Shown here piece after piece: positions 26,200-34,386 of a stretch of DNA of 57,856 nucleotides; within the stretch, counting starts at the first letter, position 1; each line of letters opens with the position of its first letter. The stretch spans positions 1-57,856 of the forward strand of contig CAVHIG010000002.1 in the NCBI GenBank assembly GCA_963636105.1, in the 5' to 3' direction. The translations under genes were made by a program, and so were the position numbers. The DNA is from CAVHIG01 sp963636105. Lineage in GTDB: Bacteria; Bacillota; Clostridia; Peptostreptococcales; Anaerovoracaceae. Below the pieces are notes generated by a model, which saw only the letters and a program-made list of their open reading frames with translations, did no database searches and was not told the DNA's origin.

Positions 26200-27309
26200 T
26201 TATTCCGATTTTGCTGCCGATTCTTCATCCGTGACGATATTTACGGCCTCGCCCTCGGTCACAAAGTCCTGACCGGAGACAACCACGACATCGCCCTCAT
26301 TTATGCCGGAGAGAATCTGTACATAGCTTCCGTTGTCTATGCCTGTGGAAACTTCGCAGTATCTCGGTATGCGCTCGCTGTCGAGCACTACGGCGACGCT
26401 TTTGCTGTCTTTCAGGATGACTGCGTCGGACGGTATGCAAATTGTATTTTCGGCTTCATCCGTTATGAGCTCAACCTCTGCAAACATGCCGCTCATGAGC
26501 TCTCCCTTTTCATTATCCAGGGAAATTGTGACAGGATATGTCAAGGTACCCATGGCAGGAGCAGGCGAGAAGGCAGTGATTGTGCCCTTGTAAGGCTCAT
26601 CACCAAGTGAAGTTACGTAGACATTTACCTCGTCTCCGACATGTATAAGGCTTGCGAGATATTCCGATACCGCAGTGCTTATCTCAAGAGCGCTTGTATC
26701 CGCGACAGAGGCAGCCATGGATTGTCCAGCAACGCTGCCGACAGAGACAGACATGGATGTCACATAGCCGCTTATAGGGGATGTGACACTGTAGTAGCTG
26801 TATGCCTCAGCAGCGGCATTGAAGGATTCCTGCGCGCTTATGTATTGCACTCTCGCGCTGTCATAGTCGGACTTGCTCACAGCACCTTCCGCGTAGAGCT
26901 CCTCCATATTGTTATAGGTGGTAGCAGCAAGCTCATATGCGGCCTTTGCCTGATTGTAGGTGGTGGCTATCTGTCCCTTGTCTATTTCAAAGAGGATAGA
27001 GCCTGCGCTTACATAGTCGCCTACCTCTGCATATACCGCAGTGACCTGACCGGAGGCAAGCGGCACTATGGCTACCTCATCGACCGGAGTGATGCGGCCG
27101 GAAAGAGGCGTAGTCTGTGTAATGGAGGCATATTCTGCCGAGATGACCTTTACGTTTACAGGAGTGGCCTCCTCAACTGTCGGATTTTTCTTCTCCATCG
27201 CAAAGATGCTGAGTCTGTATGCGGTGATTGCGATTATAATTAGGAGAAGGAGTGTAAGGATCTTATGATCCAGTATTTTTCGTCCCAAAGACTTTTTTTC
27301 TGTGTCCAA
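26200..27309 (-). CDS. Membrane fusion (HlyD-type) protein of the RND operon
   Basis: A 369-residue adaptor with an N-terminal membrane anchor (about 14-33), a lipoyl half-motif pair (PLASGQVTAVYAEVGDYVSA and TSPISGYVTSMSVSVGSVAG), a helical hairpin between them, and beta-barrel and membrane-proximal domains. It should bridge the pump to the outside. The start is TTG 27309, with AAAGGA seven bases upstream; no ATG or GTG fits better. It is the first gene of the minus-strand operon. Confidence 0.9.
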   Translation of the reverse strand: MDTEKKSLGRKILDHKILTLLLLIIIAITAYRLSIFAMEKKNPTVEEATPVNVKVISAEYASITQTTPLSGRITPVDEVAIVPLASGQVTAVYAEVGDYVSAGSILFEIDKGQIATTYNQAKAAYELAATTYNNMEELYAEGAVSKSDYDSARVQYISAQESFNAAAEAYSYYSVTSPISGYVTSMSVSVGSVAGQSMAASVADTSALEISTAVSEYLASLIHVGDEVNVYVTSLGDEPYKGTITAFSPAPAMGTLTYPVTISLDNEKGELMSGMFAEVELITDEAENTICIPSDAVILKDSKSVAVVLDSERIPRYCEVSTGIDNGSYVQILSGINEGDVVVVSGQDFVTEGEAVNIVTDEESAAKSE

Positions 27310-27423
27310 TGCTTTTTCCTTTCTATACCTTTTGAAAATCTACATAATACCGGAGCTTTTAGGTCAAAGCAGGCTTAGAATCCTGAGCCCTGCTTGTAAG
27401 CCCAAAGCCGGTTTTATTGCGCC

Positions 27424-27474
27424 GACCCGCCGGTCGGTAACAGAGATATTTTAGCATTTTCCGACCGGCGGGTC
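27424..27474. promoter_or_regulatory. Promoter and 14-bp inverted-repeat operator of the RND operon
   Basis: On the minus strand, TTGACC (27476-27471), a 17-base spacer and TAAAAT (27453-27448) form the promoter. GACCCGCCGGTCGG (27424-27437) and its exact reverse complement CCGACCGGCGGGTC (27461-27474) flank the -10: one arm covers the -35 and spacer, the other lies about +4 to +17. Each arm holds an ACCGNCCGG-like core that could itself bind TetR dimers. Confidence 0.85.
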
Positions 27475-27507
27475 AACAAAAAGATTTCGTCGCGAATGGC
27501 TATTTGC

Positions 27508-27564
27508 TTGAATGCGGATATGCGCATATGGTAAAATATCTACATAGGAGATATCTACATAGGA
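27508..27564 (+). promoter_or_regulatory. Sirtuin promoter with 14-bp tandem repeats
   Basis: TTGAAT (27508-27513), an 18-base spacer and TAAAAT (27532-27537). A 12-bp palindrome (ATATGCGCATAT, 27518-27529) fills the spacer. Just downstream ATATCTACATAGGA occurs twice (27536-27549 and 27551-27564) with a 15-base period. No other gene is seen in the 336-base gap between the RND operon and the sirtuin. Confidence 0.6.
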
Positions 27565-27645
27565 AAGATTTGGCTCTGTGTGGATTTTGTATTGTCCGCA
27601 TATGAGAAATTTGACATAAGAATTTTAGAAGGGGAGGAATATGAC

Positions 27646-28419
27646 ATGGATGCAAGAGTAAAGAAGATAGTTGAAAATAGCGCAAATATCGTTTTTTTTG
27701 GTGGCGCGGGAGTCTCTACGGAGAGCGGAATACCGGATTTTCGCTCGGAATCAGGCCTTTATAGCGCCATGAGCGAGTACGGCTATCCACCGGAGGAGAT
27801 CTTAAGCCGCACTTTTTTTGACAGGCACACAGAGACCTTCTTCGACTATTATAAGAAAAATCTCGTCTGCCGCACGGCAAAGCCGAATAAGGCACATATT
27901 GCACTTGCAAAGCTTGAGGAAGAGGGCAGGCTGAAGGCGATAGTGACGCAAAATATCGACGGCCTTCATCAAATGGCCGGCAGCAAAAATGTGCTTGAGC
28001 TTCACGGCTCCATACTCAGAAATTATTGTATGAAATGTCACGCACCCTACGACCTGGATTTTGTGATGGACGAGAGCAATTGCCGCGGAAACGGCGCCGT
28101 TTCCGCAAAGGACGAATCCGCAAAGGAGGGAAAGGGCTCGCAAATCCCGCGCTGCCCAAAGTGCGGAGGCATTATAAAGCCTGATGTGGTACTCTATGAG
28201 GAGATGCTGAATGAGGACACCATGAGACGCGCGATAGAGGCCATTTCAAAGGCTGATACCTTGATAATCGGCGGCACTTCGCTTGTCGTATATCCGGCGG
28301 CGGGGATGATAAATTATTTCCACGGAAAAAATCTCATTCTTATAAATAAATCTTCCACATCCTATGACAGCAGAGCCACACTTGTGATAAATGAGGCCAT
28401 CGGCGAGGTGTTGGGATAG
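27646..28419 (+). CDS. cobB: NAD-dependent protein deacylase (sirtuin)
   Basis: A 257-residue sirtuin that removes acyl groups from lysine using NAD. NAD-binding GGAGVSTESGIPDFRSESGL, TQNIDGLHQMAGS and the catalytic His in VLELHGS are present. The zinc ribbon has CMKC and, unusually far downstream, CPKCGG; the intervening stretch contains an extra segment RGNGAVSAKDESAKEGKG, produced in part by a 22-bp DNA palindrome at 28085-28106. ATG 27646 follows GGGGAGG by eight bases. A peptide-importer operon follows but has its own promoter. Confidence 0.92.
   Translation: MDARVKKIVENSANIVFFGGAGVSTESGIPDFRSESGLYSAMSEYGYPPEEILSRTFFDRHTETFFDYYKKNLVCRTAKPNKAHIALAKLEEEGRLKAIVTQNIDGLHQMAGSKNVLELHGSILRNYCMKCHAPYDLDFVMDESNCRGNGAVSAKDESAKEGKGSQIPRCPKCGGIIKPDVVLYEEMLNEDTMRRAIEAISKADTLIIGGTSLVVYPAAGMINYFHGKNLILINKSSTSYDSRATLVINEAIGEVLG
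28085..28106. repeat. 22-bp perfect palindrome of two GCGGAAAC motifs inside the sirtuin gene
   Basis: GCGGAAACGGC (28085-28095) is followed immediately by its exact reverse complement GCCGTTTCCGC (28096-28106). It falls within the zinc-ribbon insert and adds in-frame codons without a stop. Confidence 0.9.
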
Positions 28420-28430
28420 AATTATTTTGC

Positions 28431-28459
28431 TTGATATATGTTCTCATATCTGGTAAAAT
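28431..28459 (+). promoter_or_regulatory. Promoter of the peptide ABC transporter operon
   Basis: TTGATA (28431-28436), a 17-base spacer and TAAAAT (28454-28459). A leader of about 95 bases precedes the first ATG. Confidence 0.65.
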
Positions 28460-28560
28460 AGCATTGTGACTTTTTTAACATGTGTGTTTTATATCTGATA
28501 ATAATGATTACTTTGCGCAATTCTTGCTGCGTACAAGTAGTGAGGGAGGGTTAGTTTGTA

Positions 28561-29499
28561 ATGACAAGATATATTGCAGGGAGAATCGTGCAATCTGTTG
28601 TTGTACTCTTTTTGATAGCGAGTCTCACGTTTTTCCTTATGAATCTGGTGCCGGGCAGTCCGTTTCTCAGCGAAAAATCACCTTCGCCTGAGACTCTGGC
28701 GGCACTGAATGCGAAATACGGGCTCGATCAGCCTACTATAGTGCAACTCGAAAAATATCTCGCGAATGCCGTGCAGGGCGATTTTGGCGTGTCTATAAAG
28801 ATGCAGAAGAACAGACCTGTGCTTGACATCATCGTGGAGATGTTTCCGACATCCGCTAAGATAGGATTTATCGCGCTCATATTGGCCATACTGGGAGGCA
28901 TACCGATGGGCTGTATCGCAGCCTACAATCGAGGAAATAAAGTCGACAGTACGCTTAGGGTGGTGACTACCCTGGGCATATCGGTGCCGAGCTTTGTAGT
29001 GGCCACCGTGCTTCTGATTATTTTGGGCGTGTACCTGAAGCTGCTTCCTACTGTAGGACTTCAGGGCTGGTCCTCATATATAATGCCTTGCTTTGCGCTA
29101 GCCTTTTATCCTATGTGTTATATAGGCAGGCTCTCGCGCTCGAGTATGCTTGATGTCATAAATCAGGACTATATCCGTACAGCAAAGGCAAAGGGTGTCA
29201 AGACTCTAAAGATTATCTTCAAGCATTCGCTTCGTAATGCTTTTATTCCTGTACTTACTTACCTTGGACCGCTCACCGCGGGCATATTGACAGGTGGTTT
29301 TGTAGTAGAGACTGTATTCAATATACCTGGCCTTGGCAGATATTTTGTGCAAAGCGTTCTAAACAGGGATTATCCTATTATAATGGCGACGACTATCTTC
29401 CTCGCTTCCCTTGTTATTCTCATGAATCTTATCGTAGATATACTGTATAAGTTTGTAGACCCGAGAATAGACATAACGAGAGGAGGCAAGGACAGATGA
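28561..29499 (+). CDS. oppB: Oligo/dipeptide ABC transporter permease, OppB/DppB type
   Basis: A 312-residue inner-membrane permease with six helices. Its N-terminus YIAGRIVQSVVVLFLIASLT and the first extracellular loop match OppB, and the EAA loop DYIRTAKAKGVKTLKIIFKH binds the ATPases. GGGAGG precedes the ATG. It is the first gene of a complete five-gene importer and overlaps the next gene by ATGA. Confidence 0.93.
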   Translation: MTRYIAGRIVQSVVVLFLIASLTFFLMNLVPGSPFLSEKSPSPETLAALNAKYGLDQPTIVQLEKYLANAVQGDFGVSIKMQKNRPVLDIIVEMFPTSAKIGFIALILAILGGIPMGCIAAYNRGNKVDSTLRVVTTLGISVPSFVVATVLLIILGVYLKLLPTVGLQGWSSYIMPCFALAFYPMCYIGRLSRSSMLDVINQDYIRTAKAKGVKTLKIIFKHSLRNAFIPVLTYLGPLTAGILTGGFVVETVFNIPGLGRYFVQSVLNRDYPIIMATTIFLASLVILMNLIVDILYKFVDPRIDITRGGKDR

Positions 29500-30572
29500 G
29501 TATGGAATTCAAGACAACAGCCGAAAAGTTCAGAGAAATGCGTTTCCTTTCGCTGCAGCCGGATTGGGAAAAGCTTCCGGATCCTGATTTTGAATTTTTA
29601 CCGGACGACTTTGAGCCTGCGGATGAGGACGCAAAGGCAAACTTTATAGAAAAAGCGCCTCCTGTGTCATATTGGAAGGACGCATGGAGAAGGCTCAAGC
29701 AAAATCATGTAGCCATGGTATCCCTGGGCGTGATAATCGTCATCTTTATATTTGCTTTTATCTGTCCGTTTTTCTATGAAAATGACTATTCCACGCAGGT
29801 GCGAGGCGCAGAAAACATATTCCCGTGCCTGAAGTACCCATTCGGAACGGACAAATTCGGACGCGATCTTCTTTTGCGTACAATGTATGGTACGAGAGTG
29901 TCGCTTGTTGTAGGCGTATGCGCGAGCCTTATAGTACTGGTGATAGGTACTATATATGGTTCGATTTCAGGCTTCTGCGGCGGCATGGTGGATAATATCA
30001 TGATGCGTATAGTAGAGCTTATCTACTCCGTACCTGAGGTGCTTGTGGTACTTCTCATATCTACCACGATAAAGCAGCCATTGCAAGACTGGGCAAATAC
30101 CCATCAGGACATGGCCATCGCGGATACCATCATTTCCATTGGACCCGGCCTGATTGCGATATTTATAGCATTTGGTCTTTTGTATTGGGTAACTATGGCA
30201 CGTATCATAAGAGGTCAGGTGCTCATGCTCAAGGAGCAGGAGTACGTCACGGCGGCCAGAGCCTTGGGCGCAAAGGGTACAAAGATCGTAAAAAGACATC
30301 TTTGGCCAAATTGCATAGGCCAGATCATCGTCACGACCTGTATGCAGATTCCGTCGGCTATATTCCTCGAATCCTTCTTGTCATTCCTCGGAATAGGTGT
30401 GGCGGCGCCTGTTACTTCACTGGGCGCTATGGCATCCGACGCGCTTGGCGGTATCTACACATATACATACAGATTGATAATCCCGTCAATCCTTCTCAGC
30501 GTGCTCATTTTGAGCTTGAATCTGTTTGGCGACGGTCTCAGAGACGCACTCGACCCTCGTCTGAAGAAATAA
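29496..30572 (+). CDS. oppC: Oligo/dipeptide ABC transporter permease, OppC/DppC type
   Basis: A 358-residue permease. An acidic cytoplasmic N-terminus of about 65 residues precedes the OppC_N segment (SYWKDAWRRLKQNHVAMVSL) and a six-helix domain with PFGTDKFGRDLLLRTMYGTR and the EAA loop EYVTAARALGAKGTKIVKRH. The first permease is its partner. The N-terminal extension is longer than in typical OppC. Confidence 0.93.
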   Translation: MSMEFKTTAEKFREMRFLSLQPDWEKLPDPDFEFLPDDFEPADEDAKANFIEKAPPVSYWKDAWRRLKQNHVAMVSLGVIIVIFIFAFICPFFYENDYSTQVRGAENIFPCLKYPFGTDKFGRDLLLRTMYGTRVSLVVGVCASLIVLVIGTIYGSISGFCGGMVDNIMMRIVELIYSVPEVLVVLLISTTIKQPLQDWANTHQDMAIADTIISIGPGLIAIFIAFGLLYWVTMARIIRGQVLMLKEQEYVTAARALGAKGTKIVKRHLWPNCIGQIIVTTCMQIPSAIFLESFLSFLGIGVAAPVTSLGAMASDALGGIYTYTYRLIIPSILLSVLILSLNLFGDGLRDALDPRLKK

Positions 30573-30588
30573 GAGAGGGGGAGAGATT

Positions 30589-31593
30589 ATGACAGACAAT
30601 ATAAACAACAGCCCTTTGCTTGAGGTAAAGGATCTCAAGGTCTCCTTTTTCACTCCGGCCGGAGAAGTAAAGGCCGTAGGCGGCATAAGCTATTCCCTCA
30701 AAAACGGCGAGGTTATGGGCATAGTAGGAGAGTCCGGCTCCGGCAAGAGCGTAGAGGCGTACAGCATCATAGGACTTTTGCAAAGCCCGGGAAAAGTCAT
30801 CGGAGGAGAAATTCTTTTCGAGGGCGAAAATGTTTTGAATTATGACAAGCATAAAATGGAGGATTTCAGAGGCAATAAGGTCAGCATGATATTTCAAAAT
30901 CCGATGACCTGCCTGAATCCTGTATATACTGTGGGAAATCAGCTTACCGAGGCTATTCTTTGTCACAAGAAGGTAAGCAAAAAAGAGGCTGAGGATAAGG
31001 CTATTGAAATGCTCAGACTCGTAGGTATAAATAATCCCGAAAAGCGTATGAAGCAGCATCCGCATGAGCTTTCCGGAGGTATGAGGCAAAGGGTTATGAT
31101 AGCCATGGGTCTCATATGTGATCCGAAGCTTCTCATAGCTGATGAGCCTACGACGGCTCTCGATGTGACCATACAGGCTCAGATAATCGAGCTTATGAAA
31201 GAAATTCAGAAAAAGACGGAGATGGCTATCATCTTCATCACGCATAATCTCGGAGTGGTCGCCGATATCTGTGACAGAGTATCCGTAATGTACGCGGGCA
31301 AGATCGTAGAGCAGGGCGATGTAAATGATATATTCTATAAACCGGCTCATCCTTATACGCTTGGACTCTTGCGCTCCATGCCGAGAGTAGATGCCATGGA
31401 ATATGAGAGACTGATACCTATAGAGGGTACTCCTGTAGATATGCTCAATCCGCCTGAAGGCTGCGGCTTTTGCTCAAGATGCGAGTTCTGTATGAAGATA
31501 TGCCTTCGCAAGGAGCCTCCTGTGATAGATTTGGGAAACGGACATATTACAAGATGCTGGCTTTCAGCTCTAAAGGCAAAGGAGGAAAAGTAA
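30589..31593 (+). CDS. oppD: Peptide ABC transporter ATPase, OppD/DppD type
   Basis: A 334-residue ATPase with Walker A GESGSGKSVEAYSIIGLL, signature LSGGMRQRVMIAMGL, Walker B LLIADEPTTALDVT and a C-terminal oligopeptide-transporter extension. The cluster CGFCSRCEFCMKIC near the end fits the Fe-S-binding cysteine pattern seen in several OppD/OppF homologues. It pairs with OppF. Confidence 0.94.
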   Translation: MTDNINNSPLLEVKDLKVSFFTPAGEVKAVGGISYSLKNGEVMGIVGESGSGKSVEAYSIIGLLQSPGKVIGGEILFEGENVLNYDKHKMEDFRGNKVSMIFQNPMTCLNPVYTVGNQLTEAILCHKKVSKKEAEDKAIEMLRLVGINNPEKRMKQHPHELSGGMRQRVMIAMGLICDPKLLIADEPTTALDVTIQAQIIELMKEIQKKTEMAIIFITHNLGVVADICDRVSVMYAGKIVEQGDVNDIFYKPAHPYTLGLLRSMPRVDAMEYERLIPIEGTPVDMLNPPEGCGFCSRCEFCMKICLRKEPPVIDLGNGHITRCWLSALKAKEEK

Positions 31594-31594
31594 A

Positions 31595-32584
31595 ATGGCA
31601 GAAAAAGACAAGAAAAGCAACGAAATTCTCCTGAATGTAGAGCACCTGCAAAAATATTTCAATGTGGGAAAGGGCATGACTGTACAGGCTGTAGAAGATG
31701 TCAATTTCTTCATCCGAAAGGGAGAGACCTTTGGCCTTGTAGGAGAGTCGGGTTGCGGCAAGACTACACTCGGCAGAGCCATTTTGAGACTGCATGAGCC
31801 TACAAAGGGAAAAATCACCTTTGATGGGGACGTCATTTTTGATAGCGCGCTCGGGAAAAAACAGCCTAATATGCTTCCTTACAGAAGAAAGATGCAAATA
31901 ATCTTTCAGGATCCTTCAGCCTCGCTTGATCCGCGTATGACGGTAGGAGAGATTGTAGGCGAGGCGCTCGATATACATGGACTTTTCCAGGGAAAAAGCG
32001 AGCGCACCGAAAGAATAAATCAGCTCCTGACCATGGTAGGACTCAATAGCGAGCATTCAAACCGCTATCCTCATGAGTTTTCCGGCGGTCAGCAGCAGAG
32101 AATCGGTATAGCCAGAGCGCTTGCCGTAGAACCTGAATTTATAGTGTGCGACGAGCCTATATCGGCGCTCGATGTATCCATACAGTCGCAGATAGTAAAT
32201 ATGCTTGAGGATATGCAGGATGAGCTTGGTCTCACCTACCTTTTCATAGCTCACGATATATCCGTTGTAAGGCATATATCTGACAGAATAGGTGTCATGT
32301 ACCTCGGCAATATGGTGGAGCTTGGTGAGGGCAGGGAGCTTTACAAAAATCCGCTGCATCCTTATACAAAGACCTTGCTCTCCGCGGTGCCTGTGCCTGA
32401 TCCTATAGTGAGCCGCTCGCGCAAGAGGATCATCCTTGAAGGCGATATCCCAAGCCCTATGGATCCCCCAAGCGGTTGCCGCTTCCATACAAGGTGCCCG
32501 TTTGCTACGGAGATATGCAAGCAGAAGATGCCTGAGTGGAGAGAGCTTTCACCGGATCATTTCGCGGCCTGCCACAATATATAA
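31595..32584 (+). CDS. oppF: Peptide ABC transporter ATPase, OppF/DppF type
   Basis: A 329-residue ATPase with Walker A GESGCGKTTLGRAILRL, signature FSGGQQQRIGIARALAV, Walker B FIVCDEPISALDVS, H-loop FIAHDISVVRHISD and a C-terminal extension with cysteines CRFHTRCPFATEIC. The ATG begins one base after the OppD stop. Confidence 0.94.
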   Translation: MAEKDKKSNEILLNVEHLQKYFNVGKGMTVQAVEDVNFFIRKGETFGLVGESGCGKTTLGRAILRLHEPTKGKITFDGDVIFDSALGKKQPNMLPYRRKMQIIFQDPSASLDPRMTVGEIVGEALDIHGLFQGKSERTERINQLLTMVGLNSEHSNRYPHEFSGGQQQRIGIARALAVEPEFIVCDEPISALDVSIQSQIVNMLEDMQDELGLTYLFIAHDISVVRHISDRIGVMYLGNMVELGEGRELYKNPLHPYTKTLLSAVPVPDPIVSRSRKRIILEGDIPSPMDPPSGCRFHTRCPFATEICKQKMPEWRELSPDHFAACHNI

Positions 32585-32621
32585 GGCGGTATCTGCATCG
32601 GGTAAAAAACGTGTTTTGAGC

Positions 32622-32646
32622 CTAATCGAAAGTGTCGATTAGTTTT
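32622..32646 (+). terminator. Intercistronic hairpin between oppF and oppA
   Basis: CTAATCGA (32622-32629) and TCGATTAG (32635-32642) form a perfect stem with loop AAGTG, followed by TTTTC. Its place suggests a leaky terminator or mRNA-stabilising stem that lets the binding protein be made in different amounts from the membrane parts. Confidence 0.65.
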
Positions 32647-32683
32647 CAAATAAAAGTTCATTAAAAAGAAGGAGGAGATACTT

Positions 32684-34312
32684 ATGAAAAAAGTACTTGC
32701 ACTCTTGATGTGCTTCTGCCTCGTATTTGGCCTTGTAGCCTGCGGCGGCGGTACATCTGAAGAAGAAACGGCTACGACCGGTGGCACAGACTTCAACGTA
32801 TGCTTTGCGTCTGAGCCTCAGTCCATCGACCCTGCGCTAAACTCCGCGGTTGACGGAGCGATCATGCTGCAGCACTCTTTTGAGGGACTCATCAAATGGG
32901 TGGATGACGGTGAAGGAAATGCTACACTTGCACCGGGTATGGCAGACAAGTGGGAAGTTTCCGATGACGGTCTGACCTACACCTTCCATATCAGAGAAGG
33001 CGCTACATGGACAGACGGTGAGCCTGTAACTGCTGGCGATTTCCTGTATTCATGGAACAGATTGGTAAATCCTGAGACGGCTGCCGACTATGAATACATG
33101 CTCGAGTGTGTAGACGGCTATGCGGACGGCGCTCTCAATATCGAGGCACCGGATGACAGCACATTTATCGTGCACCTGGCTACTGCCATCACTTACTTCG
33201 AGGAAATCTGCGCATTCCCTGCGACATTCCCTGTAAGACAGGACATCATCGAGGAGCACGGTGATCAGTGGACATTCAGCCCTGATACATATGTTTCAAA
33301 CGGACCTTTCAAAATGACTGAGTGGTCACACAACTCCTACATCATGATGGAGAAAAACGAAAATTACTACGCGGCAGACGAAATCACTGCTACAAGCATC
33401 AAGTTCCAGCTGATGGATGATGCAAACGCGATTCTGGCTGCGTTCAGAAATGGCGAGCTCGACTTTATCGAGAGCGTGCCTGTAGATGAAATCCCTGGAC
33501 TTTTGGATTCCGGCGAGCTTCAGGTAGCTGATTATATCGGTACATACTATGTATGCTTCCAGACTCAGAAGGCTCCTTTCGACAATCCAAAGGTAAGAGA
33601 AGCATTCTCACTTGTTATCGACAGAAATTACATCTGCGAGCAGGTAAAGGGCGACGGCTGCGTGCCAGCGTCAGGCTTTGTACCTTCCGGTATGTATGAT
33701 GCGGATGGTCCTGGCTCAGATTTCAGAGCGGTAGGCGGAGATTATTATGATGCCAGCACAGAGGCTTATGAGGCAAATTGCGAAAAGGCAAGACAGCTTC
33801 TTGAAGAAGCAGGCTATCCTGGTGGCGAGGGCTTCCCGGTTGTAGAATATCTCTACAATACAGATGACGGTCACAAGGCTATAGGCGAGGCTCTGCAGAA
33901 TATGTGGCAGGAGGAGCTCGGTGTAACTGTTACACTTGTAAATCAGGACTGGGCAGTATTCCTTCAGGAAAGAAAAGACGGTAATTACTCAATCGCGAGA
34001 AACGGCTGGATTGCTGACTACAACGATCCTATGTGCTTCCTCGACATGTGGGTAACAGGCGGCGGAAATAACGACGCGCAGTATACAAATCCTGACTACG
34101 ACGCACTGATCAAGGCTGCAAAGGCTACATCAGATGCAAATGAGAGAATGGAGCTCATGCACCAGGCTGAGGATATCCTCATAGGTGAGGAGAGCGTACT
34201 TGCTCCTATCTACTTCTATGTACAGACTTACATGATGCAGGAAAACGTAGAAGGCATGTACTACACTCCTCTGGGCTATTTCTTCTTCGGAACAGCTACA
34301 AAGACAAACTAA
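32684..34312 (+). CDS. oppA: Peptide-binding lipoprotein, solute-binding family 5
   Basis: A 542-residue extracellular binding protein. The signal peptide MKKVLALLMCFCLVFGLVAC ends in a lipobox, with Cys20 as the lipidated residue, followed by a GGGTSEEE linker. The mature part has the family 5 motif DGLTYTFHIREGATWTDGEP and repeated ligand-cradle elements. GGAGGAG precedes the ATG. Substrate may be peptides, but related proteins bind nickel or other ligands. Confidence 0.93.
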   Translation: MKKVLALLMCFCLVFGLVACGGGTSEEETATTGGTDFNVCFASEPQSIDPALNSAVDGAIMLQHSFEGLIKWVDDGEGNATLAPGMADKWEVSDDGLTYTFHIREGATWTDGEPVTAGDFLYSWNRLVNPETAADYEYMLECVDGYADGALNIEAPDDSTFIVHLATAITYFEEICAFPATFPVRQDIIEEHGDQWTFSPDTYVSNGPFKMTEWSHNSYIMMEKNENYYAADEITATSIKFQLMDDANAILAAFRNGELDFIESVPVDEIPGLLDSGELQVADYIGTYYVCFQTQKAPFDNPKVREAFSLVIDRNYICEQVKGDGCVPASGFVPSGMYDADGPGSDFRAVGGDYYDASTEAYEANCEKARQLLEEAGYPGGEGFPVVEYLYNTDDGHKAIGEALQNMWQEELGVTVTLVNQDWAVFLQERKDGNYSIARNGWIADYNDPMCFLDMWVTGGGNNDAQYTNPDYDALIKAAKATSDANERMELMHQAEDILIGEESVLAPIYFYVQTYMMQENVEGMYYTPLGYFFFGTATKTN

Positions 34313-34353
34313 AAAAATATAGCCATGACAGACTTTGCATGACTATATGTGCT

Positions 34354-34386
34354 GCGGCGGTACCTTCGGCGGTATCGCCGCTTTTT
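34354..34386 (+). terminator. Rho-independent terminator after oppA
   Basis: GCGGCGGTACC (34354-34364) pairs with GGTATCGCCGC (34371-34381) with one G-U pair, then TTTTTAT. It overlaps the end of dinB on the other strand. Confidence 0.9.
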
